Assembly: GCA_036562565.1 (NCBI GenBank)
Contig: DATCJY010000024.1
Coordinates: 1-14,304, forward strand
From: DATCJY01 sp036562565
Lineage (GTDB): Bacteria > Bacteroidota > Bacteroidia > Flavobacteriales_D > Sanyastnellaceae
DNA: 14,304 nt
Direction of reading: 5' to 3'
Made by a program: the position numbers and the translations under genes
In this document: positions 7,194 through 13,911 of the stretch, piece after piece
Layout of the letters: every line of letters starts with the position of its first letter
Numbering within the stretch: position 1 is the stretch's first letter
Notes under the pieces: model-generated
What the model was told of the DNA's origin: nothing
The model's database searches: none
What the model saw: only the letters and a program-made list of their open reading frames with translations

Positions 7194-7550
7194 TTATGCC
7201 TTTCTTACGAAGATGGATTTAAGCGCCATGGCACCAAAACCTTCAATCTTGCAATCAATGTTGTGATCGCCATCGGTGAGGCGGATGTTTTTCACCTTGG
7301 TGCCTGCTTTAATCGGCTTTGGAGCACCTTTCACCGGAAGGTCTTTGATGAGGATAACGCTGTCACCGTTTTGCAATACGGTACCGTTAGCGTCTTTAAC
7401 TATCAGGACATCATCAGTGGCAATTTCTTCAGCCGCTGCTTCTATGTCCTGCGGATTCCACTCATGACCGCACTCAGGGCACATCATGGATGAGCCGGTG
7501 GGGTAACCATAAGGGGATTTACATTGAGGGCATTCTATTGATTCTGACAT
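7194..7550 (-). CDS. yjdM: Zinc-ribbon protein YjdM (PhnA family)
   Basis: A 118-residue protein that matches E. coli YjdM (once named PhnA) along almost its whole length. The N-terminus is a zinc ribbon with CPQC (Cys7, Cys10) and CPEC (Cys24, Cys27) followed by GHEWN. The C-terminal domain carries the family hallmarks VKDANGTVLQNGDSV (51-65), IKDLPVKG (68-75), GTKVKNIRL (83-91) and GDHNIDCKIEGFG (93-105). The old name came from proximity to phosphonate genes in E. coli; no phosphonate genes are seen here, and the family's function is still unclear. It is a single-gene unit with its own terminator and a perfect -7 box only 4 bases before the ATG, which suggests a very short mRNA leader. Confidence 0.94.
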   Translation of the reverse strand: MSESIECPQCKSPYGYPTGSSMMCPECGHEWNPQDIEAAAEEIATDDVLIVKDANGTVLQNGDSVILIKDLPVKGAPKPIKAGTKVKNIRLTDGDHNIDCKIEGFGAMALKSIFVRKA

Positions 7551-7554
7551 GCGG

Positions 7555-7562
7555 CAAATGTA
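7555..7562 (-). promoter_or_regulatory. Putative -7 box TACATTTG of yjdM
   Basis: On the minus strand TACATTTG matches TAnnTTTG perfectly and is separated from the yjdM ATG (7550-7548) by only four bases. A TTG lies upstream at 17-base spacing rather than the usual 19-21. If used, transcription would start at or within a few bases of the start codon. Confidence 0.45.
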
Positions 7563-7655
7563 GGCATTCGCAAAGTTCGCAACCAGTCGAATTGTTTACA
7601 GCCCGCTTAGCTGCTTGTTGATAGCTAAGGGACGGGAGGAATATTGTATAAAACA

Positions 7656-7685
7656 AAAAGCCGCTCATAGTGTGAAGCGGCTTTT
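7656..7685 (-). terminator. Intrinsic terminator after the 99-residue gene
   Basis: The 10-bp perfect stem AAAAGCCGCT (7656-7665) / AGCGGCTTTT (7676-7685) has a 10-base loop. On the minus strand it runs into TTTTTGTTTT. It lies 48 bases beyond the stop of the gene at 7734-8033. The symmetric A and T flanks would also allow it to stop plus-strand transcripts. Confidence 0.82.
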
Positions 7686-7733
7686 CTTTTCTGAAAAGTC
7701 AATTTTATAAAATGACAATCAAGATATGCTTAT

Positions 7734-8033
7734 TTAATTGAGTTCTGCATTCGACTCAGGAGTACTGATGATATAAATTTGGTGGTCATTGCTGAGGTCC
7801 GTCACGCCATTGGAGAGTACACGGGCACCATCAATCCTCTGTTCTGATAACAAGACAGGCGACTGATTGGGATGGGCAGCAATTTGTTGTTCCAGCCATT
7901 CCTTATATTCCGATTCCATGGCCAACAAGCGCGTAAACATGCGCAGGTCCATATAATCTTCTTCCAACACCTCTGTGAAGTCCATCACGAAGTTGTTATA
8001 ACGCGCAGTTTGCTGAGTTTTCTTTAATGACAT
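7734..8033 (-). CDS. Small soluble protein, unrecognised
   Basis: I do not recognise this 99-residue protein. It has no signal peptide or membrane helix. It starts basic (MSLKKTQQTARYNNF), continues with an acidic stretch likely to be helical (DFTEVLEEDYMDLRMFTRLLAMESEYKEWLEQQ in two pieces, about 18-51), and ends with a region that may form strands (HQIYIISTPES, about 84-94). Support for a real gene comes from normal-looking codons, isolation between two terminators and a well-placed terminator 48 bases after the stop. The minus-strand leader next to ATG is CAAACAC, without a Shine-Dalgarno sequence, and I see no good TAnnTTTG box. It could be a small regulatory or adaptor protein, but nothing in the sequence shows that. 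Confidence 0.66.
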   Translation of the reverse strand: MSLKKTQQTARYNNFVMDFTEVLEEDYMDLRMFTRLLAMESEYKEWLEQQIAAHPNQSPVLLSEQRIDGARVLSNGVTDLSNDHQIYIISTPESNAELN

Positions 8034-8489
8034 GTGTTTGAGAATCGAGTGTTAGATGTTTTTAGTGGGCTAATACGCAACAAGTACAAGCGGGTTTCAA
8101 TGGAATGGATAGAAATAAAAAAAATTATGTGTCCCTAACATTCAGAGCTATCTCCGAAGCACTTCGCTAGTACCGAATGTTCTCAACGGAATTGTTTCGC
8201 ATTGAAAGCCAAATTAAATAGTTCCAATACAATTAGACTTCTAAATAAAAGAATAACACTTACTAGATGCTGGGAAATAAAAGGTTGCGAAGGCTGTATA
8301 ACAATGATTGGAATCTTCAGACATCATCACCAGTAGCAAGGAAGGAAACACCGTAAAAAAAAATCCCGTATCGACCATTGCCAATGCGGGATCTAATCTA
8401 AAATTATCTACTTGCAAATGGATGTTTTCAATGAAAACAAACAATTACAGTTGACTGCCCAAAGACTAACTTTTATTAACAAATGTTAC
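8034..8489. other. 456-base gap holding a terminator; otherwise nothing recognised
   Basis: Apart from the minus-strand terminator at 8355-8392 this A/T-rich gap shows only a small inverted repeat, CGAAGCACTTCG (8155-8166). A 67-codon minus-strand frame (8241-8444) runs straight through the terminator and has unnatural composition, so I do not call it. Confidence 0.6.
8355..8392 (-). terminator. Intrinsic terminator of the repeat-protein gene
   Basis: On the minus strand ATCCCG (8392-8387) pairs with CGGGAT (8368-8363), enclosing a small inner palindrome CATTGGCAATG. The stem is followed by a run of T residues (A at 8355-8363 on the plus strand). It lies about 100 bases past the stop at 8490. 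Confidence 0.75.
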
Positions 8490-9800
8490 CTATGTTGATA
8501 AACTTTTGATAATTCCCATTAGCATGTCATGGCTGGTTGGCCAGGTTGCAATCCAAGTTTGGATTCCGGTTTTTGCATCCATGCCAGTTCCCAGCAGGCG
8601 GATACTGCCATGGGCATCTAGTTGTAAGTCGCGCGCATAATTAATGGCAGCTTGAGCGAGGCAAGTGTCCCATTGGCGCATTCCGTTGGAACTGAGTTTC
8701 ACTATCCAGCCATCTTGTGTACCATGGAGTGAGCCGTTGTGTCCATCGCGGCTACTGGTGTGCCCTGCAAGAAGATATCCTCCATCTCCTGTAGGGAGGA
8801 TGGCCACGGCCTCTTCATCGCCTGAGCCGCCCACTACATTTTCCCATTGCACTACACCTTGGGCATCCAGCTTCACCAACCAGATGTCCATGTGGCAAGG
8901 ACTGCTGTCGTAGTGACCGTTGAGGGCCATGCTATGCACCGCCAAAATGATACCGCCATCGGTAGTGGGGTGGGCGGCTTGCACACGGTCAACTCCGGTG
9001 CCACCGCTGCACACTTGCCAAAGAATTTCGCCCTCGGCATCGAGTTTCACTGTCCATGCATCGTAGGAGCCACTATTAGCAGTGATATCACCGTTTTGGG
9101 AAAGAGTAGTAGCAGTCATGAGTAAGGTGCCGTCCTCCAATGCGTGCAAGGTTTTTGGCGTTTCCTCCAGTGCTCCGCCAAGGTTTTTTTGATGAATCAG
9201 TTCGCCATGGGCGTTGAGTTTTACGAGCCAGCAGTCGGCATTGCCATAGTGCACGGCCACATCACCGTCAGCGCCATATGTAGCACCGGCAATCCAATAA
9301 CCGCCATCTTTGGTCGGAGCCGCGGCATAGGCCACATCGGCTGCGCTGCTGCCCAAGATGGTGGACCATTGCACTGCACCGTGGGAGTCTATTTTACAAA
9401 TCCAGTAGTCAAAATGGCCGTGATTAGCGGCAAATGTTCCGGCCGTAGAGCGAGAGCCGCCCACGAGCAGCGCACCCCCATCAACAGTGAGCAAGAGGTC
9501 GGTGAGGATTTCATCATGCTCACCACCGTAGTTCTGCTGCCAAAGTGTGCGGCCCTCAGCATCTTGGCGCACCACAAAAGCATCCAAGTCGGTGCGTTGT
9601 TCGCCTGCGGCATTGGCCGGACGATGACCGGCAATGTAGCTGCCGTTGTCATCGGTAATGCGCAGGTGCTTGGCCATATCCATTGGACCGTGTTGCCCCA
9701 CGATTTGCACGATGGCCTGTTCGATAGCCAACGCCTCCTGAGGAAGGAGTGAGGTCACGGTAAGGCTTAGTCCCAGAAAAAATGCAGTGATAGTTTTCAT
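8490..9800 (-). CDS. Secreted 58-residue-repeat protein, probable beta-propeller
   Basis: A 436-residue exported protein. Residues 1-25 are a signal peptide ending in ALA (cleavage before IEQ). The rest is built from repeats: the pattern D-x-W-x-V-K-L-D-x-x-G starts at 73, 131, 189, 247, 305 and 363, exactly 58 residues apart each time. Each unit also holds a D-G-G turn (107, 165, 223, 281, 339; degenerate at 397), followed by a strand ending A-G and a G-D loop. A partial first unit (about 47-60, DDNGSYIAGH) and a last strand (TWIATW, 415-420) could close a seven-bladed propeller. Such proteins are common in Bacteroidota with no established function. Only 16 residues follow the last strand, so no type IX secretion sorting domain is present. 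Periplasmic or other Sec-dependent location is likelier. Confidence 0.86.
   Translation of the reverse strand: MKTITAFFLGLSLTVTSLLPQEALAIEQAIVQIVGQHGPMDMAKHLRITDDNGSYIAGHRPANAAGEQRTDLDAFVVRQDAEGRTLWQQNYGGEHDEILTDLLLTVDGGALLVGGSRSTAGTFAANHGHFDYWICKIDSHGAVQWSTILGSSAADVAYAAAPTKDGGYWIAGATYGADGDVAVHYGNADCWLVKLNAHGELIHQKNLGGALEETPKTLHALEDGTLLMTATTLSQNGDITANSGSYDAWTVKLDAEGEILWQVCSGGTGVDRVQAAHPTTDGGIILAVHSMALNGHYDSSPCHMDIWLVKLDAQGVVQWENVVGGSGDEEAVAILPTGDGGYLLAGHTSSRDGHNGSLHGTQDGWIVKLSSNGMRQWDTCLAQAAINYARDLQLDAHGSIRLLGTGMDAKTGIQTWIATWPTSHDMLMGIIKSLST
8682..9584 (-). repeat. Array of 58-codon (174-bp) coding repeats
   Basis: Within the repeat protein, residues 73-373 contain six starts of the D-x-W-x-V-K-L module at an invariant 58-residue interval, with no insertions or deletions between them. 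The DNA copies have diverged well beyond simple duplication, so the period is kept at protein level. Confidence 0.85.
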
Positions 9801-10304
9801 GTTCTTTTTATAAGTGATTAGTTGTGTTATAAATAAAATTGTGTGTGATGGTCAGTGCATCATAGCCCCTGCATCTGTGGCACATTCAGCGTGTTATCTG
9901 TGTATTAGATGTGTTTCTGTCCCGTTTTGTTACAGGGCTTCAGGCCGTTTTATTTGAATGGCTCCTAATGAGTATGAATTGAGCAACGCGGTGATGAAAG
10001 GACGGGAGTTTTCATGCCAACTGATTCCACATGGGCGATCACCCGGAACAATAAAACATATCGATTCCAAATAAGCCTTTGTCAGGACCACTGTAAAGGG
10101 AGTAAGAAAGGATGTGGATTGTGAGGTAAAGTTGTCTTTTATCGATTGAAAATTAGGCAATAACGCCATGCTTATGCAGGCGGTGAAACGCAATCGAGGC
10201 AGGTGCGAAACGCCCTGTAGAGAAGGTGATGAAAAAAAAAACGAACAGCTGGGCGTACACTTTACGAAATGGGTTCAATAGATTTGCGCGCGTCTTTATA
10301 TATA
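9801..10304. other. 504-base divergent gap upstream of nuoD
   Basis: This gap lies between the minus-strand repeat-protein gene and plus-strand nuoD. I see no nuoA, nuoB or nuoC sequence or remnant in it. A minus-strand frame at 9930-10193 (87 codons from TTG, 79 from an internal ATG) is open, but it lacks a recognisable domain, promoter box or terminator; it is possible but unsupported. The only regulatory signal I find is the -7 box at 10279-10286. Confidence 0.5.
10279..10286 (+). promoter_or_regulatory. Putative -7 box TAGATTTG of the nuo cluster
   Basis: TAGATTTG matches TAnnTTTG at all fixed positions and ends 18 bases before the ATG at 10305. No TTG is present at 19-21 bases upstream. 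If this is the promoter, the earlier in-frame ATG at 10269 cannot be the start, which supports 10305. Confidence 0.42.
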
Positions 10305-11531
10305 ATGAGTACAGTAGGACAAAACATCGGCAAGAATTTCGCCACTGCCAACCAGCAAGTTGAGCAGAAAGATTACAACATCCTCAATCTGGGACCTACG
10401 CACCCTGCCACGCACGGTATTTTCCAAAACATCCTCACCATGGATGGCGAGATCGTTCGTCATGCAGAGCCTACCATCGGATACATCCACCGTGCATTTG
10501 AGAAGTTGGCGGAGCGCAGGCCTTACAACCAGATTACACCCATTACAGACCGATTAAATTATTGTTCCGCTCCCATCAACAACATGGGTTGGCACATGAC
10601 CGTTGAGAAACTCATTGGTTGTGAGGTGCCAAAGCGAGCGCAATACATGCGTGTGATAGTGATGGAGCTTGCGCGTATTGCAGACCACATCCTTTGCGAT
10701 ACGGTAATTGGTGTTGATACCGGAGCGCTCACCGGGTTTACCTATTTGTTCCAATTCCGCGAGCGGATTTATGAAATTTATGAAGAAATCTGCGGAGCGC
10801 GCCTCACCACCAACATTGGACGCATTGGAGGGATGGAGCGTGATTTCTCTCAAAAATGCTGGGAGAAGATTCATGCTTTCATGAAAGACTTCCCACCGGC
10901 ATTGGAGGAGTTCGACAAATTGCTCACCCGCAACCGTATTTTTATTGACCGTACAGTGGGCGCAGGGCCAATTTCAGCCGAGCGCGCACTTTCTTATAGC
11001 TTCACAGGACCTAACCTCCGCGCTTGTGGTGTGGATTATGATGTGAGAGTGATGAACCCTTACAGCTCATATGAGGATTTCGAATTTGATATTCCTGTGG
11101 GCACAGCCGGTGATACCTATGACCGTTATATGGTTCGCATGGAAGAGATGCGTCAAAGTATCCGCATTATCAAGCAAGCCATTGCCAATATGCCTGATGG
11201 ACCTTATCATGCAGATGTTCCTGAGTTCTATCTTCCACCAAAAGAAGATGTGTACAGCAAGATGGAAGCACTCATCTATCACTTCAAAATAGTGATGGGT
11301 GAAACCGATGTTCCGAAAGGAGAGGTCTATCACTGTGTGGAAGGTGGTAATGGGGAGTTAGGTTTCTACCTCATCTCCGATGGCGGTCGCACACCTTATC
11401 GTCTGCACATGCGCAGACCATGCTTTATTTATTATCAAGCTTATCCGGAAATGATCAAGGACGGATTCCTGTCCGATGCTATTCTCACCATGAGTAGTAT
11501 GAACGTAATTGCCGGTGAGTTGGATGCTTAA
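10305..11531 (+). CDS. nuoD: NADH-quinone oxidoreductase subunit D
   Basis: The 408-residue 49-kDa-type subunit of respiratory complex I. It lies in the connecting module at the cytoplasmic face of the membrane and, with NuoB, shapes the quinone pocket. Recognised segments are NLGPTHPATHGIFQN (28-42), which holds the quinone-site histidine; GYIHRAFEKLAE (59-70); and TDRLNY (81-86), which holds the quinone-contacting Tyr. GRIGGMERDFS and the C-terminal SSMNVIAGELD are also typical of the subunit. I chose ATG 10305 over the in-frame ATG 10269 because a perfect -7 box (10279-10286) lies between them and the resulting length is normal for the family. It is a separate NuoD, not a NuoCD fusion. It is the first gene of the cluster here, which is unusual, since nuoA-C normally precede it. 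Confidence 0.97.
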   Translation: MSTVGQNIGKNFATANQQVEQKDYNILNLGPTHPATHGIFQNILTMDGEIVRHAEPTIGYIHRAFEKLAERRPYNQITPITDRLNYCSAPINNMGWHMTVEKLIGCEVPKRAQYMRVIVMELARIADHILCDTVIGVDTGALTGFTYLFQFRERIYEIYEEICGARLTTNIGRIGGMERDFSQKCWEKIHAFMKDFPPALEEFDKLLTRNRIFIDRTVGAGPISAERALSYSFTGPNLRACGVDYDVRVMNPYSSYEDFEFDIPVGTAGDTYDRYMVRMEEMRQSIRIIKQAIANMPDGPYHADVPEFYLPPKEDVYSKMEALIYHFKIVMGETDVPKGEVYHCVEGGNGELGFYLISDGGRTPYRLHMRRPCFIYYQAYPEMIKDGFLSDAILTMSSMNVIAGELDA

Positions 11532-11709
11532 TATAAGTGTTTGTTTTTAGCCATTGGCTATAAGCATTGTGTTGTATCGAGCACTAAGCATTACCCCAAC
11601 TAAGAATAAAAAGAAACACTCTTCCTCTGAGTAACACACCATACACACAGAGGATGTACAAATAGAAGTCACTAGCACCAAGGCTGGCGGCTAACAGCTT
11701 AAGAGAAAA
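11532..11709 (+). other. 178-base nuoD-nuoE spacer with short repeated words
   Basis: The spacer is long for genes of one operon. It contains TAGCC-ATT-GGCTA (11548-11560) after a T-rich stretch, two copies of TAAGCATT (11561-11568 and 11585-11592), and CCTCTG/CAGAGG (11624-11629 and 11648-11653) around an 18-base loop. None makes a convincing terminator or promoter, and no small gene is visible. Confidence 0.5.
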
Positions 11710-12246
11710 ATGAGCGAAACATTAAAATTTTCAGATGAAACCCTTGCGGTGGCCAAGCGCATCATTGCGCGCTACCCGGAGGGCAGGCAAAAGAGCGCGC
11801 TGATACCTCTGTTGCACTTGGCGCAGGCCGAGTTTGACGGTTGGCTCAGCCCTGAGGCGATGGATTATGTAGCATCCCTTTTGCAGATACGCCCAATTGA
11901 GGTGTATGAGGTAGCATCGTTCTATACGATGTTCAATCTGAAGCCGGTTGGCAAATGTGTGTTGGAAGTGTGCCGCACCAGTTCTTGCTGGTTGATGGGC
12001 GCAGAGGATATCATTCGCCACATTGAGAAGAAACTCGGTATCAAAGTAGGAGAAACCACCGCTGATGGCATGTTTACCCTTAAAGCCGTGGAGTGCCTCG
12101 GATCGTGTGGAACCGCACCGATGCTCCAATGCGGTGCCGATTACTACGAGAATCTCACTTTGGAAAAAGTGGATAAACTACTGGACAAAATGAAAGAAGA
12201 CGGAAGTAGAAGAACCTACATCCGCGATCAAAAGATAACCTTATAA
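11710..12246 (+). CDS. nuoE: NADH-quinone oxidoreductase subunit E
   Basis: The 178-residue 24-kDa-type subunit of complex I, part of the peripheral NADH-dehydrogenase module with NuoF and NuoG. It has a helical N-terminal domain (about 7-75, with YPEGRQKSALIPLLHLAQ and EVYEVASFYTMFN) followed by a thioredoxin-like domain that binds the [2Fe-2S] cluster N1a. The four ligands are visible as Cys88 and Cys93 (CRTSSC) and Cys129 and Cys133 (CLGSC), with the usual GTAP just after. Length and cysteine spacing are as in E. coli NuoE. Only 17 bases separate its stop from nuoF, so the two are almost certainly co-transcribed. No Shine-Dalgarno is visible before the ATG; the leader is GAGAAAA. Confidence 0.97.
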   Translation: MSETLKFSDETLAVAKRIIARYPEGRQKSALIPLLHLAQAEFDGWLSPEAMDYVASLLQIRPIEVYEVASFYTMFNLKPVGKCVLEVCRTSSCWLMGAEDIIRHIEKKLGIKVGETTADGMFTLKAVECLGSCGTAPMLQCGADYYENLTLEKVDKLLDKMKEDGSRRTYIRDQKITL

Positions 12247-12263
12247 GGCGCATTTAGAAAGAG

Positions 12264-13604
12264 ATGGGTAGAAAACTCTTATTAGAACATGTAGATGTGC
12301 CGGGGATAAACACATTGGCTGTTTATCGTCAAAAGGGTGGATATAGCGGTTTGGAAAAAGCGCTGAAGATGACCCCGGAGGCCATTGTAGAAGAAGTTAA
12401 GACCAGCGGCCTGCGCGGTCGTGGAGGAGCGGGATTCCCCACCGGTATGAAGTGGAGCTTCCTGGCTAAACCGGAAGGTGTGCCACGTTACCTGGTGTGC
12501 AATGCCGATGAATCCGAGCCGGGCACTTTTAAAGACCGCTACCTCATGGAGCGCATTCCGCATGCCCTCATTGAAGGGATGATTGTGAGCAGTTATGCAC
12601 TGGGAGCTCGCACATCCTATATCTACATCCGAGGTGAGTACTTCTATATCGCCCGCATTCTGGAGGCAGCTATTGCAGAGGCCTACGAAGCAGGATTATT
12701 GGGCAAAAACATCATGGGCTCAGGCTTCGACCACGACTGCCACGTGCAGGTGGGCGCAGGAGCCTATATCTGCGGTGAGGAGACCGCTCTACTGGAATCT
12801 TTGGAAGGTAAGAGAGGTAACCCGCGCATCAAGCCGCCATTCCCTGCGGTAGCCGGTTTGTATGGTTGTCCTACGGTGGTGAACAACGTGGAGACCATTG
12901 CCACCGTTGTTCCTATCGTGAAGATGGGTGGTGAAGAATATGCGAAGATTGGTATCGGCAAGAGTACAGGAACCAAGCTCATTTCCGCTTCCGGTCACAT
13001 CAACAAGCCCGGGGTATATGAGATTGAACTCGGACTTCCTGTAGAGGAATTCATTTACTCGGATGAATATTGTGGCGGAATCCGAAACGGCAAACAACTC
13101 AAAGCAGTAGTGGCCGGAGGATCATCTGTACCGATTTTGCCGGCTCACCTCATCCTCAAGACTGCTGCCGGAGAGCCGCGTCTGATGAGCTATGAAAGCC
13201 TTGCTGATGGAGGTTTCGCCACCGGAACCATGCTCGGTTCAGGTGGTTTCATCGTGATGGATGAGGACACCAGCATCGTGAAGAACCTCTATACATTCAC
13301 CCGTTTCTACCACCACGAGAGCTGCGGACAATGCAGCCCATGTCGTGAGGGAACAGGATGGATGGAAAAGATCCTCCACAAGATTCTTGATGGCCACGGC
13401 ACCCTTGCTGATGTGGATTTGCTATGGGATATCCAAAGCAAGATTGAGGGAAAAACCATTTGCCCACTGGGAGATGCTGCGGCATGGCCGGTTGCAAGTG
13501 CTATCCGTCACTTCCGCCACGAGTTTGAGGAGCATGTGAAAAATCCATCGAGGATCAAAGATGTGAAGCACTACTACAGATTGAACAATCTGATAGAAGC
13601 GTAA
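12264..13604 (+). CDS. nuoF: NADH-quinone oxidoreductase subunit F (NADH- and FMN-binding)
   Basis: The 446-residue 51-kDa-type subunit, which oxidises NADH at the tip of the peripheral arm. FMN is bound through GRGGAGFPTG (52-61) and the NADH site includes GAGAYICGEETAL (164-176). NADESEPGTFKDR (80-92) is also a family hallmark. A ubiquitin-like SLBB domain follows (about 240-330), then the [4Fe-4S] cluster N3 ligands Cys354, Cys357 and Cys360 (ESCGQCSPCREGTGW) and Cys400 (TICPLGDAAAWP). All key residues are present and the length is typical. Electrons pass from FMN to N3 and on to NuoG. It lies 17 bases after nuoE. The next gene is not nuoG but a small membrane-protein gene 40 bases downstream. 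Confidence 0.98.
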   Translation: MGRKLLLEHVDVPGINTLAVYRQKGGYSGLEKALKMTPEAIVEEVKTSGLRGRGGAGFPTGMKWSFLAKPEGVPRYLVCNADESEPGTFKDRYLMERIPHALIEGMIVSSYALGARTSYIYIRGEYFYIARILEAAIAEAYEAGLLGKNIMGSGFDHDCHVQVGAGAYICGEETALLESLEGKRGNPRIKPPFPAVAGLYGCPTVVNNVETIATVVPIVKMGGEEYAKIGIGKSTGTKLISASGHINKPGVYEIELGLPVEEFIYSDEYCGGIRNGKQLKAVVAGGSSVPILPAHLILKTAAGEPRLMSYESLADGGFATGTMLGSGGFIVMDEDTSIVKNLYTFTRFYHHESCGQCSPCREGTGWMEKILHKILDGHGTLADVDLLWDIQSKIEGKTICPLGDAAAWPVASAIRHFRHEFEEHVKNPSRIKDVKHYYRLNNLIEA

Positions 13605-13644
13605 TAACATAAATAACAAGGACCCATTAATCCCCCTTAAAACC

Positions 13645-13869
13645 ATGGAACTAACGAAGAAACAAAGATTTCTATCCGGATTTGCCGGAGGAACAGCAGG
13701 AGCTTTTACTTATAAAGTAATTGACGGCTTTATGACGGAAGGATTTGTATTTGCAGAACAAGGCACACAACTCTTGATGAAGTCATTGTTTGTAGCGTTG
13801 GTGTTTGGGGCGACAATAGGATTGGTGAACATGTTTTTTAATATTCTCCCGCAGAAAAAGATTAACTAA
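13645..13869 (+). CDS. Small membrane protein between nuoF and nuoG, unrecognised
   Basis: A 74-residue protein that I do not recognise. The N-terminus is basic (MELTKKQRF) and followed by a glycine/alanine-rich segment (SGFAGGTAGAFTYKVIDGF, 11-29) that might be a weak membrane or hairpin segment. A clear transmembrane helix spans about 47-68 (SLFVALVFGATIGLVNMFF and on), ending in a basic tail (PQKKIN). It sits 40 bases after nuoF and 42 bases before nuoG on the same strand, so it is probably transcribed with them. The position invites the idea of an accessory complex I or assembly factor, but the neighbours encode the peripheral arm, which has no membrane helix, so that is inference only. 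Codons look somewhat A/T-richer than in nuoF. A real gene is likely because frame, hydrophobicity pattern and spacing all fit. Confidence 0.72.
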   Translation: MELTKKQRFLSGFAGGTAGAFTYKVIDGFMTEGFVFAEQGTQLLMKSLFVALVFGATIGLVNMFFNILPQKKIN

Positions 13870-13911
13870 TAACTAGGCGTGGAAAGAGCGCCAGTGAAGG
13901 ATAAAAGAAAG

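Noticed and set aside
6970..8062. 12-base match GTTAGATGTTTT at 6970-6981 and 8051-8062
   Set aside because: Only 12 A/T-rich bases with unrelated flanks; expected occasionally by chance and not evidence of a mobile element.
8241..8444. 67-codon minus-strand frame in the gap after the repeat protein
   Set aside because: Runs through the intrinsic terminator at 8355-8392 and has no recognisable features or start signals.
9144..9752. 202-codon plus-strand frame opposite the repeat protein
   Set aside because: A by-product of the repeated, G/C-biased codons of the real minus-strand gene; no start context or domain.
9930..10193. 87-codon minus-strand frame upstream of nuoD
   Set aside because: TTG start (or ATG giving 79 codons), no recognised domain, no promoter box or terminator. 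Codons are not implausible, so it is left open rather than called.
10269..10304. Earlier in-frame ATG for nuoD adding 12 residues
   Set aside because: A perfect -7 box lies between this ATG and the one at 10305, and the shorter protein has normal NuoD length.
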